Shown in pieces: positions 52,708-63,400 of a stretch of 64,000 nucleotides of DNA (the first letter of the stretch is position 1; each line of letters starts with the position of its first letter). The notes under the pieces were generated by a model. That model was not told the origin of the DNA. It saw only the letters and a list, made by a program, of their open reading frames with translations, and did not search any database. A program made the translations under genes and the position numbers. Source of the DNA: Bathymodiolus thermophilus thioautotrophic gill symbiont (lineage in GTDB: Bacteria > Pseudomonadota > Gammaproteobacteria > PS1 > Pseudothioglobaceae); the NCBI RefSeq assembly GCF_003711265.1, contig NZ_CP024634.1:434001-498000 (forward strand), read 5' to 3'.

Positions 52708-54214
52708 GTCAACCCTTAAAAACCCCAAACCCCACCACCCCTAATCAACCAAACCAGTTTTCAAACAATAACACACAAAATCCTCGCCCTTTTCACAAAA
52801 AACAAACCAATTTTTTGCAAAGACAAAAAAATAACAGTGGCAATCAGCCACTTTTTCAAATTCCACGCTATAGCAGCCATTAAAACATTAATCTCATCAC
52901 CAACTTGCCCTTTGAGTAAATTCCTAGACAATCTAAAATCTGCTTTAAGATGTCCAATGATAGGTTCTATTGCTGCTCGTCTTTTACACAACTTACGCTT
53001 TTTATCTCGTTGGTAACGGCTGTCTCGTTTCAGGGGCTTTTTAGGTAAGATGATTTCAGCACCTAATACTTCTTTTGCACCCACATACCCTCTATCACAT
53101 ACTGCCTTCTGAATGGGCTTGATACGATTAGCGTTAGCGTGAACAATGGCTGTATCTAGTGTTTTTGAATCATGAATGTTTGTTTTATGGCTTGCCACGC
53201 CAACGATAATGTTGCTGTCTTTGGTAGAGACGATTGAAACTTTGTTGCCATATTCATATTTCTTATGGTCTTTGCCTTTGGCAATAACATAAACATCAGG
53301 CTCATGTAGGGCGTAAATTTTGTTTTTGTCTCCAGGTTGTTGAGCGAGCACTTTTTGGTAGAACAAGAAGTCTTTTTGATAGATTTCAAACAAAGAATAG
53401 GCTGGAAGTTTGCGTTGCAGTTCACGGATAAGCTTGTTGGCAATGGTTCTGAGTCTTTTAAGGGCTTTTTTGGCTTTGGCACGCTTTTTGACATGGCGAA
53501 AGTGGCGAATGCTAAGACGACAGTTTTTAACTTCTTTGACATAAGTTCTTCGCTGTTTGATGCTGTGTTGTTTTGCCAGTTTGTTTAAGCGATTAATTAT
53601 CTTAATTGCCAGTTTGGCGTCAGTAGGATAAGTGATGTTTTTCTCTTGAACGGTGGTGTCAATTAACACAGTTGACTCTTGTGCTTTTTTACCGTGTAAC
53701 TCAACGCTCATTTTAAAGATAAGATTAAAACCTTTAACGCCAATGCGTTTTCTGAAATGCACTAACTCAGTGGCGTTACAAGGTACATTAGCAATATAAG
53801 CACTGTGACCACAAAAGTATTGGTAATACGGGTTTCTTTTAAACTGCATAACAACGGCTTCATCTGATAGATTCTCTAACTGTTTGAGGATAAGCAAGCC
53901 TACCATTAGGCGAATGGGTTTTGAGGGTCTGCCATTGTTAAGGCAATAGTGCTTGGTGAAGGCATCATTGAAAACTTGCCAGTCTATGGCGTGAGATAGT
54001 GTAATGAGTGGGTCTTTGATGTCTAATTGATTAAAAAGCTCTGAATGGAATAAATTGTTTTGGGTGGATATTGGTAAGGATTCGGTTAGCATATTTTTTA
54101 GGTAAAACGACCAGTAAAAGAGTATTGTTATACCAAAAGTTGGTTGATTTGTCTATGGGTATTTGATTTTTTATTGTTATAAATCAAATTGTTGTGTGGT
54201 TTTTAAGGGTTGAC
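52708..54214 (-). mobile_element. 1507-bp insertion sequence nested inside the other IS
   Basis: The terminal inverted repeats GTCAACCCTTAAAAACC (left) and GGTTTTTAAGGGTTGAC (right) are perfect over 17 bp. The 6-bp duplication TAATTA (52702-52707, 54215-54220) is confirmed by the undisturbed sequence GATAATTATAG on the complementary strand of the intact copy near 12910. One transposase gene fills it. Confidence 0.92.
52761..54092 (-). CDS. IS5/IS1182-like DDE transposase of the nested IS (443 aa)
   Basis: An N-terminal DUF772-type domain (NNGRPSKPIRLMVGLLILKQ, about 53-72) is followed by catalytic Asp in STVLIDTTVQEKNI (about 144), Asp in AVCDRGYVGAKEV (about 334) and Glu in KRRAAIEPIIGHLKADFRLS (about 383). 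This last motif is typical of the long IS5-group transposases. A Lys/Arg-rich insert (about 175-235) lies between the first and second Asp. The open frame and perfect element ends suggest an active element. Confidence 0.92.
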   Translation of the reverse strand: MLTESLPISTQNNLFHSELFNQLDIKDPLITLSHAIDWQVFNDAFTKHYCLNNGRPSKPIRLMVGLLILKQLENLSDEAVVMQFKRNPYYQYFCGHSAYIANVPCNATELVHFRKRIGVKGFNLIFKMSVELHGKKAQESTVLIDTTVQEKNITYPTDAKLAIKIINRLNKLAKQHSIKQRRTYVKEVKNCRLSIRHFRHVKKRAKAKKALKRLRTIANKLIRELQRKLPAYSLFEIYQKDFLFYQKVLAQQPGDKNKIYALHEPDVYVIAKGKDHKKYEYGNKVSIVSTKDSNIIVGVASHKTNIHDSKTLDTAIVHANANRIKPIQKAVCDRGYVGAKEVLGAEIILPKKPLKRDSRYQRDKKRKLCKRRAAIEPIIGHLKADFRLSRNLLKGQVGDEINVLMAAIAWNLKKWLIATVIFLSLQKIGLFFVKRARILCVIV

Positions 54215-54356
54215 TAATTATAGTATTTTATCATAAATTCTAATGTTTGCATAAGGTTTTGAGGGTTGATTTGTGATTTTTTGTTGGGTTTTTTAGTTTA
54301 ATGCAGGGGTCTTAAAGGTTGTCTAAGAAGAGTTGTTGTTTTTAATTGCTATGGGC

Positions 54357-54388
54357 GAAAAAAAACCACCCCAAGGGGTGGTTTTTTT
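54357..54388 (-). terminator. Rho-independent terminator of the giant adhesin gene
   Basis: The perfect stem AAAAACCACCCC/GGGGTGGTTTTT with loop AA and flanking A and T runs works on both strands. It lies about 20 bp after the adhesin stop. Confidence 0.9.
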
Positions 54389-54408
54389 GTTTACTAAGGA
54401 AAGATACA

Positions 54409-57400
54409 CTACGATAAGATATATTCACCTAGGTTACTATCAACAAGCGCCGCCACAAGCGCACTTTGAGCCGTGGCATCAACTACAGTGAGATTAATCA
54501 GCATATCTGCATCAGAATCACTGACAGTACCAGTGCTAACACCATCACTCTTAATGTAGAGTTTAACATTAGTGTCAACATCAGCATCAGCTTCAGCATA
54601 GATATATTTAGCCAAACTGGCGGCATCTGTAATATTACCATTGGTACCAGTTGTTATTATATCTTTAAGATTTAATTTATCTATTGCAACTTCAAAATCA
54701 GTAATGGTATCAGCGTTATCTTTAGTGCTGTCTGCAACAACATTATAGTTAAAGATATCTGCACCTGCACCACCTGTTATCACATCTGCACCTGCACCAC
54801 CTGCAATGGTATCTATGTCTGCATTACCTGTTATGGTATCTGCACCTGTGCCACCTATGAAGTTACTTACCTCTGCATCATTTTGATATGTCGATGCTAA
54901 TGAGCCATAGTTAATATTACCTATGTCGTGTGACAAGGTATTGCCACCAATGATTATAAGGAGATCGTCAACCTCACTACCTACGAAATTACCCGCCTCA
55001 TCAAGGAAAAGCAGCTTATAACGCTCACCTGTTTTTAATTGGCTAATTGATAAATCTGCAAAGGTATCGGCCAAAACATCTATCTTAACACCATAAGGAA
55101 TGCCATCAGGGTCAGTAGTAGTCACCACTTGATCAAGCTTTTGTTTGTAGGTTAAAACAGAGCCAGAGCTAACAAAAGTAGATATTTGATATTGAATTAA
55201 ATAAGCCGTTCCATTCTCACTGCTTTTCACTTTAATACCGTCAGCTGAATCTAAAATTTTTGTTGCTTCTGCATTTATTACTGAGGGTGTGTTGTCTATT
55301 GTGATATCCGTAACAGTAATATTAGGTGCCGATATGGTTAAGTCGGTATTGTTGCCAATAGCATCTTTAAGCGTGTCAGCACCTAGTGATAATGCATTGA
55401 TGGGTGATGTGATATTTGTCGTATTAATATTATCTTCAACTGCATAACTAAAGATCAAAGTGTTGGAATCAGAGCCACTTACATAAGTAGCAACTTTATC
55501 CACACCATCAATCTTAATGGTGTAAGTTGCTGGGTTTGAAGCATCTGTTGTTGTCAAGTGAACCACTTCACTCATCGTTACTTTGACAATAATTTCATCT
55601 CTGACTCTCAAGATACTTTTGGTTTCATTGAAAACGAAATTTGGATCAGTGGTGACGCCAGAACCAGTAAAGAGCTGCCCATCACCGCGTTTTTTGCCGT
55701 TAATAATAACACTGTCTATGGTTGGATCCTTGGTGTCTATCGTGACATGAACAGGATTGGTAATGCCACCAGATGTTGAAAAATTGTTTTCACGATTGGT
55801 GCTAGTCATGTTACTGGTTTTACCAATATAAGCGATATTAACATCATTTTTAAGCTGATCAATTGTTAAATCGCCACCAATGTCATTTCTTGAGGTAAGT
55901 ACAACTAAATTATTCGTATTGTCGTAAGTATCCACAGCAGATTCCACTCTAATGCTGTCAATATCATATTCTTGACCCAAGTCAATTTTCACCCAGCCAT
56001 TTTGTGTTTCTGCGGTATTTTGGCTTTTCATGCCAGTAGTACTTACGCCATCAACAATTGCATTTGCAGGCCAATTAAGCCAAGGAATTACACCACCCCC
56101 GACAGTTACTGCTTTTCCTAGAGCAACATTGATATCGTCAACCCATACTTCAACTTCACCAATATAGACTTGCTGTGGATTGGTAAAATTGTCTTGCTTT
56201 AATAAAATATAGCGAGCATTAGAAACAATGGCTTTTGTATTTAAATTAAGAACTTGTTCGCTGGCGTCTTTAATGGTAGCACCATTTACCAATACTATCT
56301 GATCGTCAAATGCTTCAACATCACCCTCTACTTCAAAGTTTTCTTCAATTTGATACTTAAAAATTAAGGAATTTGAGTCATTGGTTCCTGTATAAGTGGC
56401 AATTTTATTTTGACCATTAACATTAATGGCGTAAGTTATGGTTGATGTTGATACTGGTAAAGTTACAATAACATCTTTATTTATAGCAATTGTTACAACA
56501 ATATAATCGTTTACCGACAATGCACTTGTTTTTACAATTGAATTACTGTCAGTAGCACTCAAGGTAACGCTTTCTATAACTGGAATTAGAGTATCTATTG
56601 TATAGTTGCTAGATTTTGTGGGTCCTGTGGCTGCGTTACCTATTGAATCTGTCCAATCAGTACCAATATGAATCATATTGCTGCTGTCCGTTATATCTTC
56701 TGTTGGCGTGAAGGTGGCGGTATAGACTGTATTAGAAGCATTGGCTGTTAAATCAGTGATAGTACCATTAGGAGAGGTAATATCAGATTCGTCAAAAATA
56801 TCAGTACCTAGAATCTTGGATCCAATACCTGAGACAGTATAGTAAGTATTTCCACTGCCCCAACCTGCATTGATAAAATTTGAGGTGCTTGCTAGTGAAG
56901 AAATACGGCTTAAGTGTGCAGCTCCATCAGAAGCCCTACTAAAAATAGAGTTTGCTATGTAATCAACACCATCACCACTGGCTTTGTCAAATAAACTAAC
57001 CACAAGATAGCGAGCTAAAATAGAGTCTACAGCGCCGATAATCCAGGTATTGGCTATTGCTGTGGATTTAATAACATCATCAGTGCCATAAGGGGATCCG
57101 CTACTTGAATTTTTAAAACTATCTAGGCCAGTAATAACCACATTATTTGCTTTGCCATCGTCACTCCAGTGACTTAGAGTGGACATGGTCATATTGCCTA
57201 TGTTTTTCTCAACTGAAACTGCTTTACTAAAGGTAAAGGTTACTGTTGTGGTTTCACCTGTGATTAATGCGGTATCACTCATGGTAATAGTTGGCACTGG
57301 AGCCACGGCATCAACAGTCAGCGTATTAACACTTGCAGCGGCAACGGCGTCAAGGTCAAGGTTGTTACCAGCAATATCTTTCAAGGTACTGGTTCCATTT

Positions 57401-60400
57401 GCAGTTAGTTTGTTTGCGCTAGCGGTAATACCTTCTGTTGTATCGGTCTCACCCAAAGTAACAATGTATTCAAATACCAAAGAAGTTGAACCTGAACCTG
57501 ATTTATAGATAGCTTGCCTTGCGACATCACCAATCATAATTTCATATTGCGGGGTATTGGCATCGTCACCTTTAGTAACATTGACTATTTTATCTGTTGT
57601 TAGTGTAACGGTAACCGCATCATTCCTTTTAAGGAAATTGTTTTTTGCGGTAATTGTTACAGCTGTTACAGTTGGATTTGTAGTGTCGACAATATAACTA
57701 TTATCGCTTAAGGTGAGGGCAACAATATTGCCTGACATATCAATTACCCGAGCAGTTAAGGTGGTATCTGCTTCTGTTACTAAGGTGACAGCACCATTTG
57801 CGGTTGCCCATGCTGTGTGAGTGCTGTCTGTATTTTCGGCTCTTACCCAAGTTACACCATCGGCGCTGACTTGTAGTATTTCATCAGTGGCTAAGATGAG
57901 TTCATTAGCTAAGGTTAAACTAACCTTGACGACACTATTATTAGTAATACGATCATTGTCCAGTATGCCCGCATCATCACTAATAGCCACAGTGTGTGTG
58001 CCTGCTAGTGTGGACACTATTGTGTTGTCAATTATTACGCCCGAGGATTGGCTTAAACTGCTCACTATGTTGCCTGAGAAGGTGCCTGATAACTTAACTT
58101 CCACGATATATTCTTTGTCGCTATCTAGCACAGAAGTCCAACTATTGTCATTTGCCAATGTCCAATGACCATTAGCATCTACATTTATTGCATTAACTAA
58201 AGCACTGCTAACAATATGTTTGGCACCACCATTTATTGAAAAGAACTTGATTTCCAAAACAGATACTTCACTAACATTACTTAGATTTCCCACGGTACCT
58301 GTGATGACGGCAGCAGATAATTCGTTTGCATTAATATAACCATCAGTGGCATTAACATTGTTACCAGACCAAGCAACTGTTGTGCTCAAATTGACAATGT
58401 TAAATGTCCAATTACTAACATTATTAATACCTGCAAAAATATTACCTGCAAGATCTGTTAATGCACCAGAGGGAATCTCTATATAGTAAGATTTGTCATA
58501 CTCTAAATCGGCGCTTGGGTTTATGACTAAGGTTTGGTTGTTTGCACCACTAATGGTTATGTTGTTAGAGAGAATATCCAGCGTTTCAAATACAACACCA
58601 CTCACACTCTCTTTAATGACAATATTGCCCGTTCCTTTAGCAATGCCTTCGTCGAAGGTTGCCATAAGGTTACTATCTGGAGATATTCCACCTATGGTTT
58701 TTAAGATGATTGTAGGCATGCTTGTATCTACTGTAATAGCCAAAGTGGTAGAAATATCACTCACATTGCCAGCTATATCAGTTGCGATTGCGGTAATATT
58801 GTGTACTGAGCCAGCTGATAAATTTATATCTATGGTAAAGTTGCCATCTTCATCAGTATTTTTTGTTCCTAATGACAGTGAACCATTAAATAATTCTACT
58901 GTGACATCCTCTTCTGTTGTTCCAGAAATACTTAAACCATTGGTTTGACTAGTGATATTATCGCTGTTACTCCCTGTGTTGTCTTCATCAGCCAAGCTCA
59001 AACCTATTGGGGCGTTTGGTTTTTTGCTGTCAATGAAGTAATTGTTAGAACTTGTAATTCCTGCAGGGATATTGCCTATAGTATCTGTCCAGTTGGTGTT
59101 AATAGTGATGACATTAGTGGTATCTTCTGTGTTTGCTGCTGGAGTAAAGGTAGAGGTATAAACTTTATGAGTGCTGTCAACCGTTAAGTTGGTGATAGTA
59201 CCATTAGGGGCAGTGATATCGGCAATATCAAAAGTACTAACATTAAGGCCTATAAGTTTATAGTAACTATCTCCACTCGTCCATCCTGAAAAACTTGAGG
59301 CGGTTGCCAGTAAGGCAATATCGTTTTCGCTGGCGCCTGTTTTGTATATAAACCTCTCTTGGTATTCAATGCCGCCCCCTTCTTTGTCTGTTAAAGTAAG
59401 CACAAGGTAGCGAGCTGTTCCACCCGTCATATCACCAATAATCCAGGTATTGGCTAATGTTGTGGATTTAATAATATTGTGGCTATCATCGTAAATATTG
59501 CCGTTTAGATTTACAAAACTATCAAAACCAGCAATAACCACATCACTTGCTTTGCCAGTGTTGCTCCAAGTTCTTAAGCCACTTGTGTTAATGATGCTAT
59601 CAATAGCCTGTTCGGCTTTGACTGCTTTATCAAAGGTAAATGTTACTGTTGTGGTTTCACCTGCCATTAATTCAGTGTCATTTATAGTAATGGTTGACAC
59701 TGGGGCAATGGCATTAACAACCAGTGTATTAACGCTTGCAGCGACAACATTAAGGTCAATGTCATTACCAGCAGCATCTTTCAAGGTGCTGGTTCCATTT
59801 ACAGTTAGTTTGTTTATGTTGGAAGTAATGCCCCCTGTTGCATCAGCCTCACCCGGAATAATGGTGTATTCAAATACCAAAGAAGTTGAACCTGAACCTG
59901 ATTTATAGACAGCTTGCCTTGCGACATCACCAATCATAATTTCATATTGCGGAGTATTGGCATCATCACCTTTAGTAACATTTATTATTTCATCTGTTGT
60001 CAGGGTAACGGTAACTGTATCACCTATTACAAGAAGATTGTTATTTGCAGTAATTGTTACAGCTGTTACAGTTGGTTTTACAATGTCTAAAGTGTAACTA
60101 TTGTCATTCAAGGCGAGGGTAGTAACATTACCTGCTGTATCAGTCACCCGAGCAGTTAAGGTGGTGATTACTCCTGTTACCAAGGTAACGGCATCGTCTG
60201 CGGTTTCCCATGCTGTGTTAGTGTTAGTGTTGATATTTGTGGTTGTTACCCAAGTTGTACCATTAGCGCTGACTTGTAGTATCTCATCAGTGGCTAAGAT
60301 GAGTGCATTGGCTAAGGTCAAACTAACCTTGACTAAGTTATTATTAGTAACACGATCATCTTCCAGTATACCCGTGTCATTACTAATGGTTACAGTGTGT

Positions 60401-63400
60401 GGGCCTGCTGGTGCACTTGTTATTACATTGTCAATGCGATAATTTTCGGAACTTGCGTTGTCTGTAGGAGCATTGCCCACAGTATCCGTCCAGTTAGCGT
60501 CAACAGTGATGACATTAGTAGTGTCTTCTATATTTGCTTTTGGGGTGAAGGTGGCAGTATAGACTTGATGGGCGCTATCAACCGTTAAGTTAGTAATGGT
60601 ACCATTAGAAGAAGTGATGTTGGAAATATCAAAAGTACTGACATTAAGGCCTACAAGTTTATAGTAGTTATCTCCATTCGTCCAGCCTGAAAAACTTGAA
60701 GAGGCTGTTGCTAGTAAGGCAATATCGTTTTCGCTGACATTCGTTTTGTATATAAAATTCTCTTGGTATTCAATGCCACCACCACTTTTGTCTGTTAAAG
60801 TAAGCACAAGGTAGCGAGCTGTTCCACCCGTCACATCGCCAATAATCCAGGTATTGGCTAATGTTGTGGATTTAATAATATTGTGACTGTCATTGTAAAC
60901 ATTGCCGTTTAGATTTACAAAACTATCAAAACCAGCAATAACCACATCACTTGCTTTACCAGTATTGCTCCAAGTGTTTAAGTTGGTTGTATTAACAATG
61001 CTAACAATAGCTTGTTCGACTTTAATTACTTTATTAAAGGCAAATGTTACCGTTGCGGTTTCACCTGTTGCTAATGCAGTATCACTCATGGTAATAGTTG
61101 GTATTGGGGCAATGGCATCAACAATCAGTGTATTGACACTGGCAGCCGCAACGGCATTTGGGTTAATATTATTACCAGCAATATCTTCCAAAGTACTGGT
61201 TCCATTTGCAGTTAGTTTGTTCGCACTAGCAGTAATGCCTCCTGTTGTGTCGTTATCACCCGGCATAACGGTGTATTCAAATACCAAAGAAGTTGAACCT
61301 GAGCCTGATTTATAGATAGCCTGCCTTGTGACATTGCCAATCATAATTTCATATTGTGGGGTATTGCCATCATCGTTGCCTTTGGCAACATATATGACTT
61401 TATCTGTTGTCAATGTAACGGTAACCGTATCACCTATTATAAGCAGATTTTTACTTGCTGTAATTGCTACGGCTGTTACAGTTGGCTTTATAATGTTTAG
61501 GATATAATCATTGTTACTTAAGGCAAGAGCCGTAATATTGCCTGCCGTATCAATCACCCGAGCAGTTAAAGTATTTGCTCCTGTTACCAAGGTAACAGCA
61601 TCATCTGCGGTTGCCCATGCGGTGTTAGTGTTGGTATCGGTGTTAGTGGTTGCCACCCAATTTGTGCCATCAGCACTGACTTGTAATGTTTCATCATTTG
61701 CCAAGGTAAGTGCATTTTCCAAGGTCAAACTAACCTTGACTGCACTATCATTAGTAATACGATCATTGTCCAATATGCCTGCATCATTACTAATGGTAAC
61801 TGTATGCGTGCCTGCTAGTGTGCCGGTGATGGTGTCGTCAATGGTGACGATTGAGGCTTGGCTTAAGCCACTCATGGCATTGCCTAACAAAGTACCTGAT
61901 AAAGTAACCTGCACGATATATGCTTTGTCACTATCCAATGCAGAAGTCCAACTAGCGTCATTAACCAATGTCCAATTGCCATCAATATCTATGCTTATTG
62001 CATTCTTTAAAGCATCGCCAACAATATGTTGTGCACCCCCATTGCCTGAAATAAACTTAATCTCTGCAATAGACACATCACTAGCATTACTTTGATTTGT
62101 AATCTTACCTGTGATAGTAGCCGCTGCCAATTCATTGGCATTGATATAACTATCAGTAGCATCAACATCAATACCAGACCAAACAACTGTCGTACTTAAA
62201 CTCGCCGCACTGAAAGTCCAATCAGTAGCATTATTAATACCTGCAAAATTATTTCCTGCAACATCGGTTAATACACCAGTAGCAATCTCTATATAGTAAG
62301 ACTTATTAGGCTCTAAATCAGCACTTGGATTAATAGTTAAAGTACGGTTGTCTACACCACCAATGGTAATGTTATTCCCAAGAATACTGAGTGTTTCAAA
62401 CACAGTACCATCGCTACTTTCTTTAATGACGATATCACCTGTTCCTTTGGCAATGGCTTCACTAAATGTGGCAACAAGATCACTACTTGACGCTATTTGA
62501 CCTGTGGTGGTTAAGGTAATTGTTGGCAAAATTGCATCAATCACTGGCAATGCAATTCCATCAATATTAGCAATACTACCATCATTCACGGTATAAGTAA
62601 ATGTATTGTCTGCTGCATCTTTAATGCTTGCAACTAACGCCGCCTTTAAGGCAGTCTCATTAATGGCAGCTTGACCATTTTGGCCACTAGCCACAGTGTA
62701 AGTCAAAGTGCGCGTGGCTGTGTCATTTGTGCCAGACCAAGTTGCTGACACGCCTGTACTTGCAACAGTAAAGACAGTGCTGTTTACACCAGAAGTTAAG
62801 CCATTCACATTACCATCAAAAGTAATGGTTAAAACAATGGTATCGCCAATAGAGTTGCCGCCATTTGCGTCAAGGGTAACCGTTGGTGCAGTTAATGCAT
62901 TTAGTGTGGGCGCTAAAGTATCTGGAGTATCTACCGTTAGGTTGCTCGTAGTATTGCTTAAGCCTTGCTCATCGGTCACGCTTAAGGTAACGGTTTGTGC
63001 AGATCCTGTGTAAGTTACGGCGTTGGTAACAGCATTAACAGCATCTTGTGTGGCATCGGCATTAAAGGTGATTTCTAGGTCGCCAATGTCGTCGTAACCC
63101 ATTTTTACATTGGTAATCGATGAGCCCACTGTGTAGAATGCAGTATCAAAATATAAGGTGTCTGTTGTTTTGTTCAACGATTCATAAAACTGAACGCCGT
63201 TTTTAAGATAACTGATGGTGTCACCTATCCTTTGAACGCTAAAGACATCGTCGGTAGTGAAACTACCATAGTCTCCTTTCTTAGATCCGTTTTCATATAT
63301 GTGGATACTATCGATAACTATATAAATTGCATAATCAATCCCTTCATAACTAACTATATCGTTATTAGCGGACAGCCCAAACATACGGTAAGAATGTGCA

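Larger units (their letters stand above)
51498..54313 (-). mobile_element. Second copy of the 1303-bp IS, itself interrupted by another IS
   Basis: The ends AAGACCCCTGCAT (51498-51510) and ATGCAGGGGTCTT (54301-54313) are those of the copy at 12816. The 5-bp target duplication is AAAGG (51493-51497, 54314-54318). Subtracting the inner 1507-bp IS and its 6-bp duplicate leaves 1303 bp, exactly the length of the intact copy. Confidence 0.93.
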
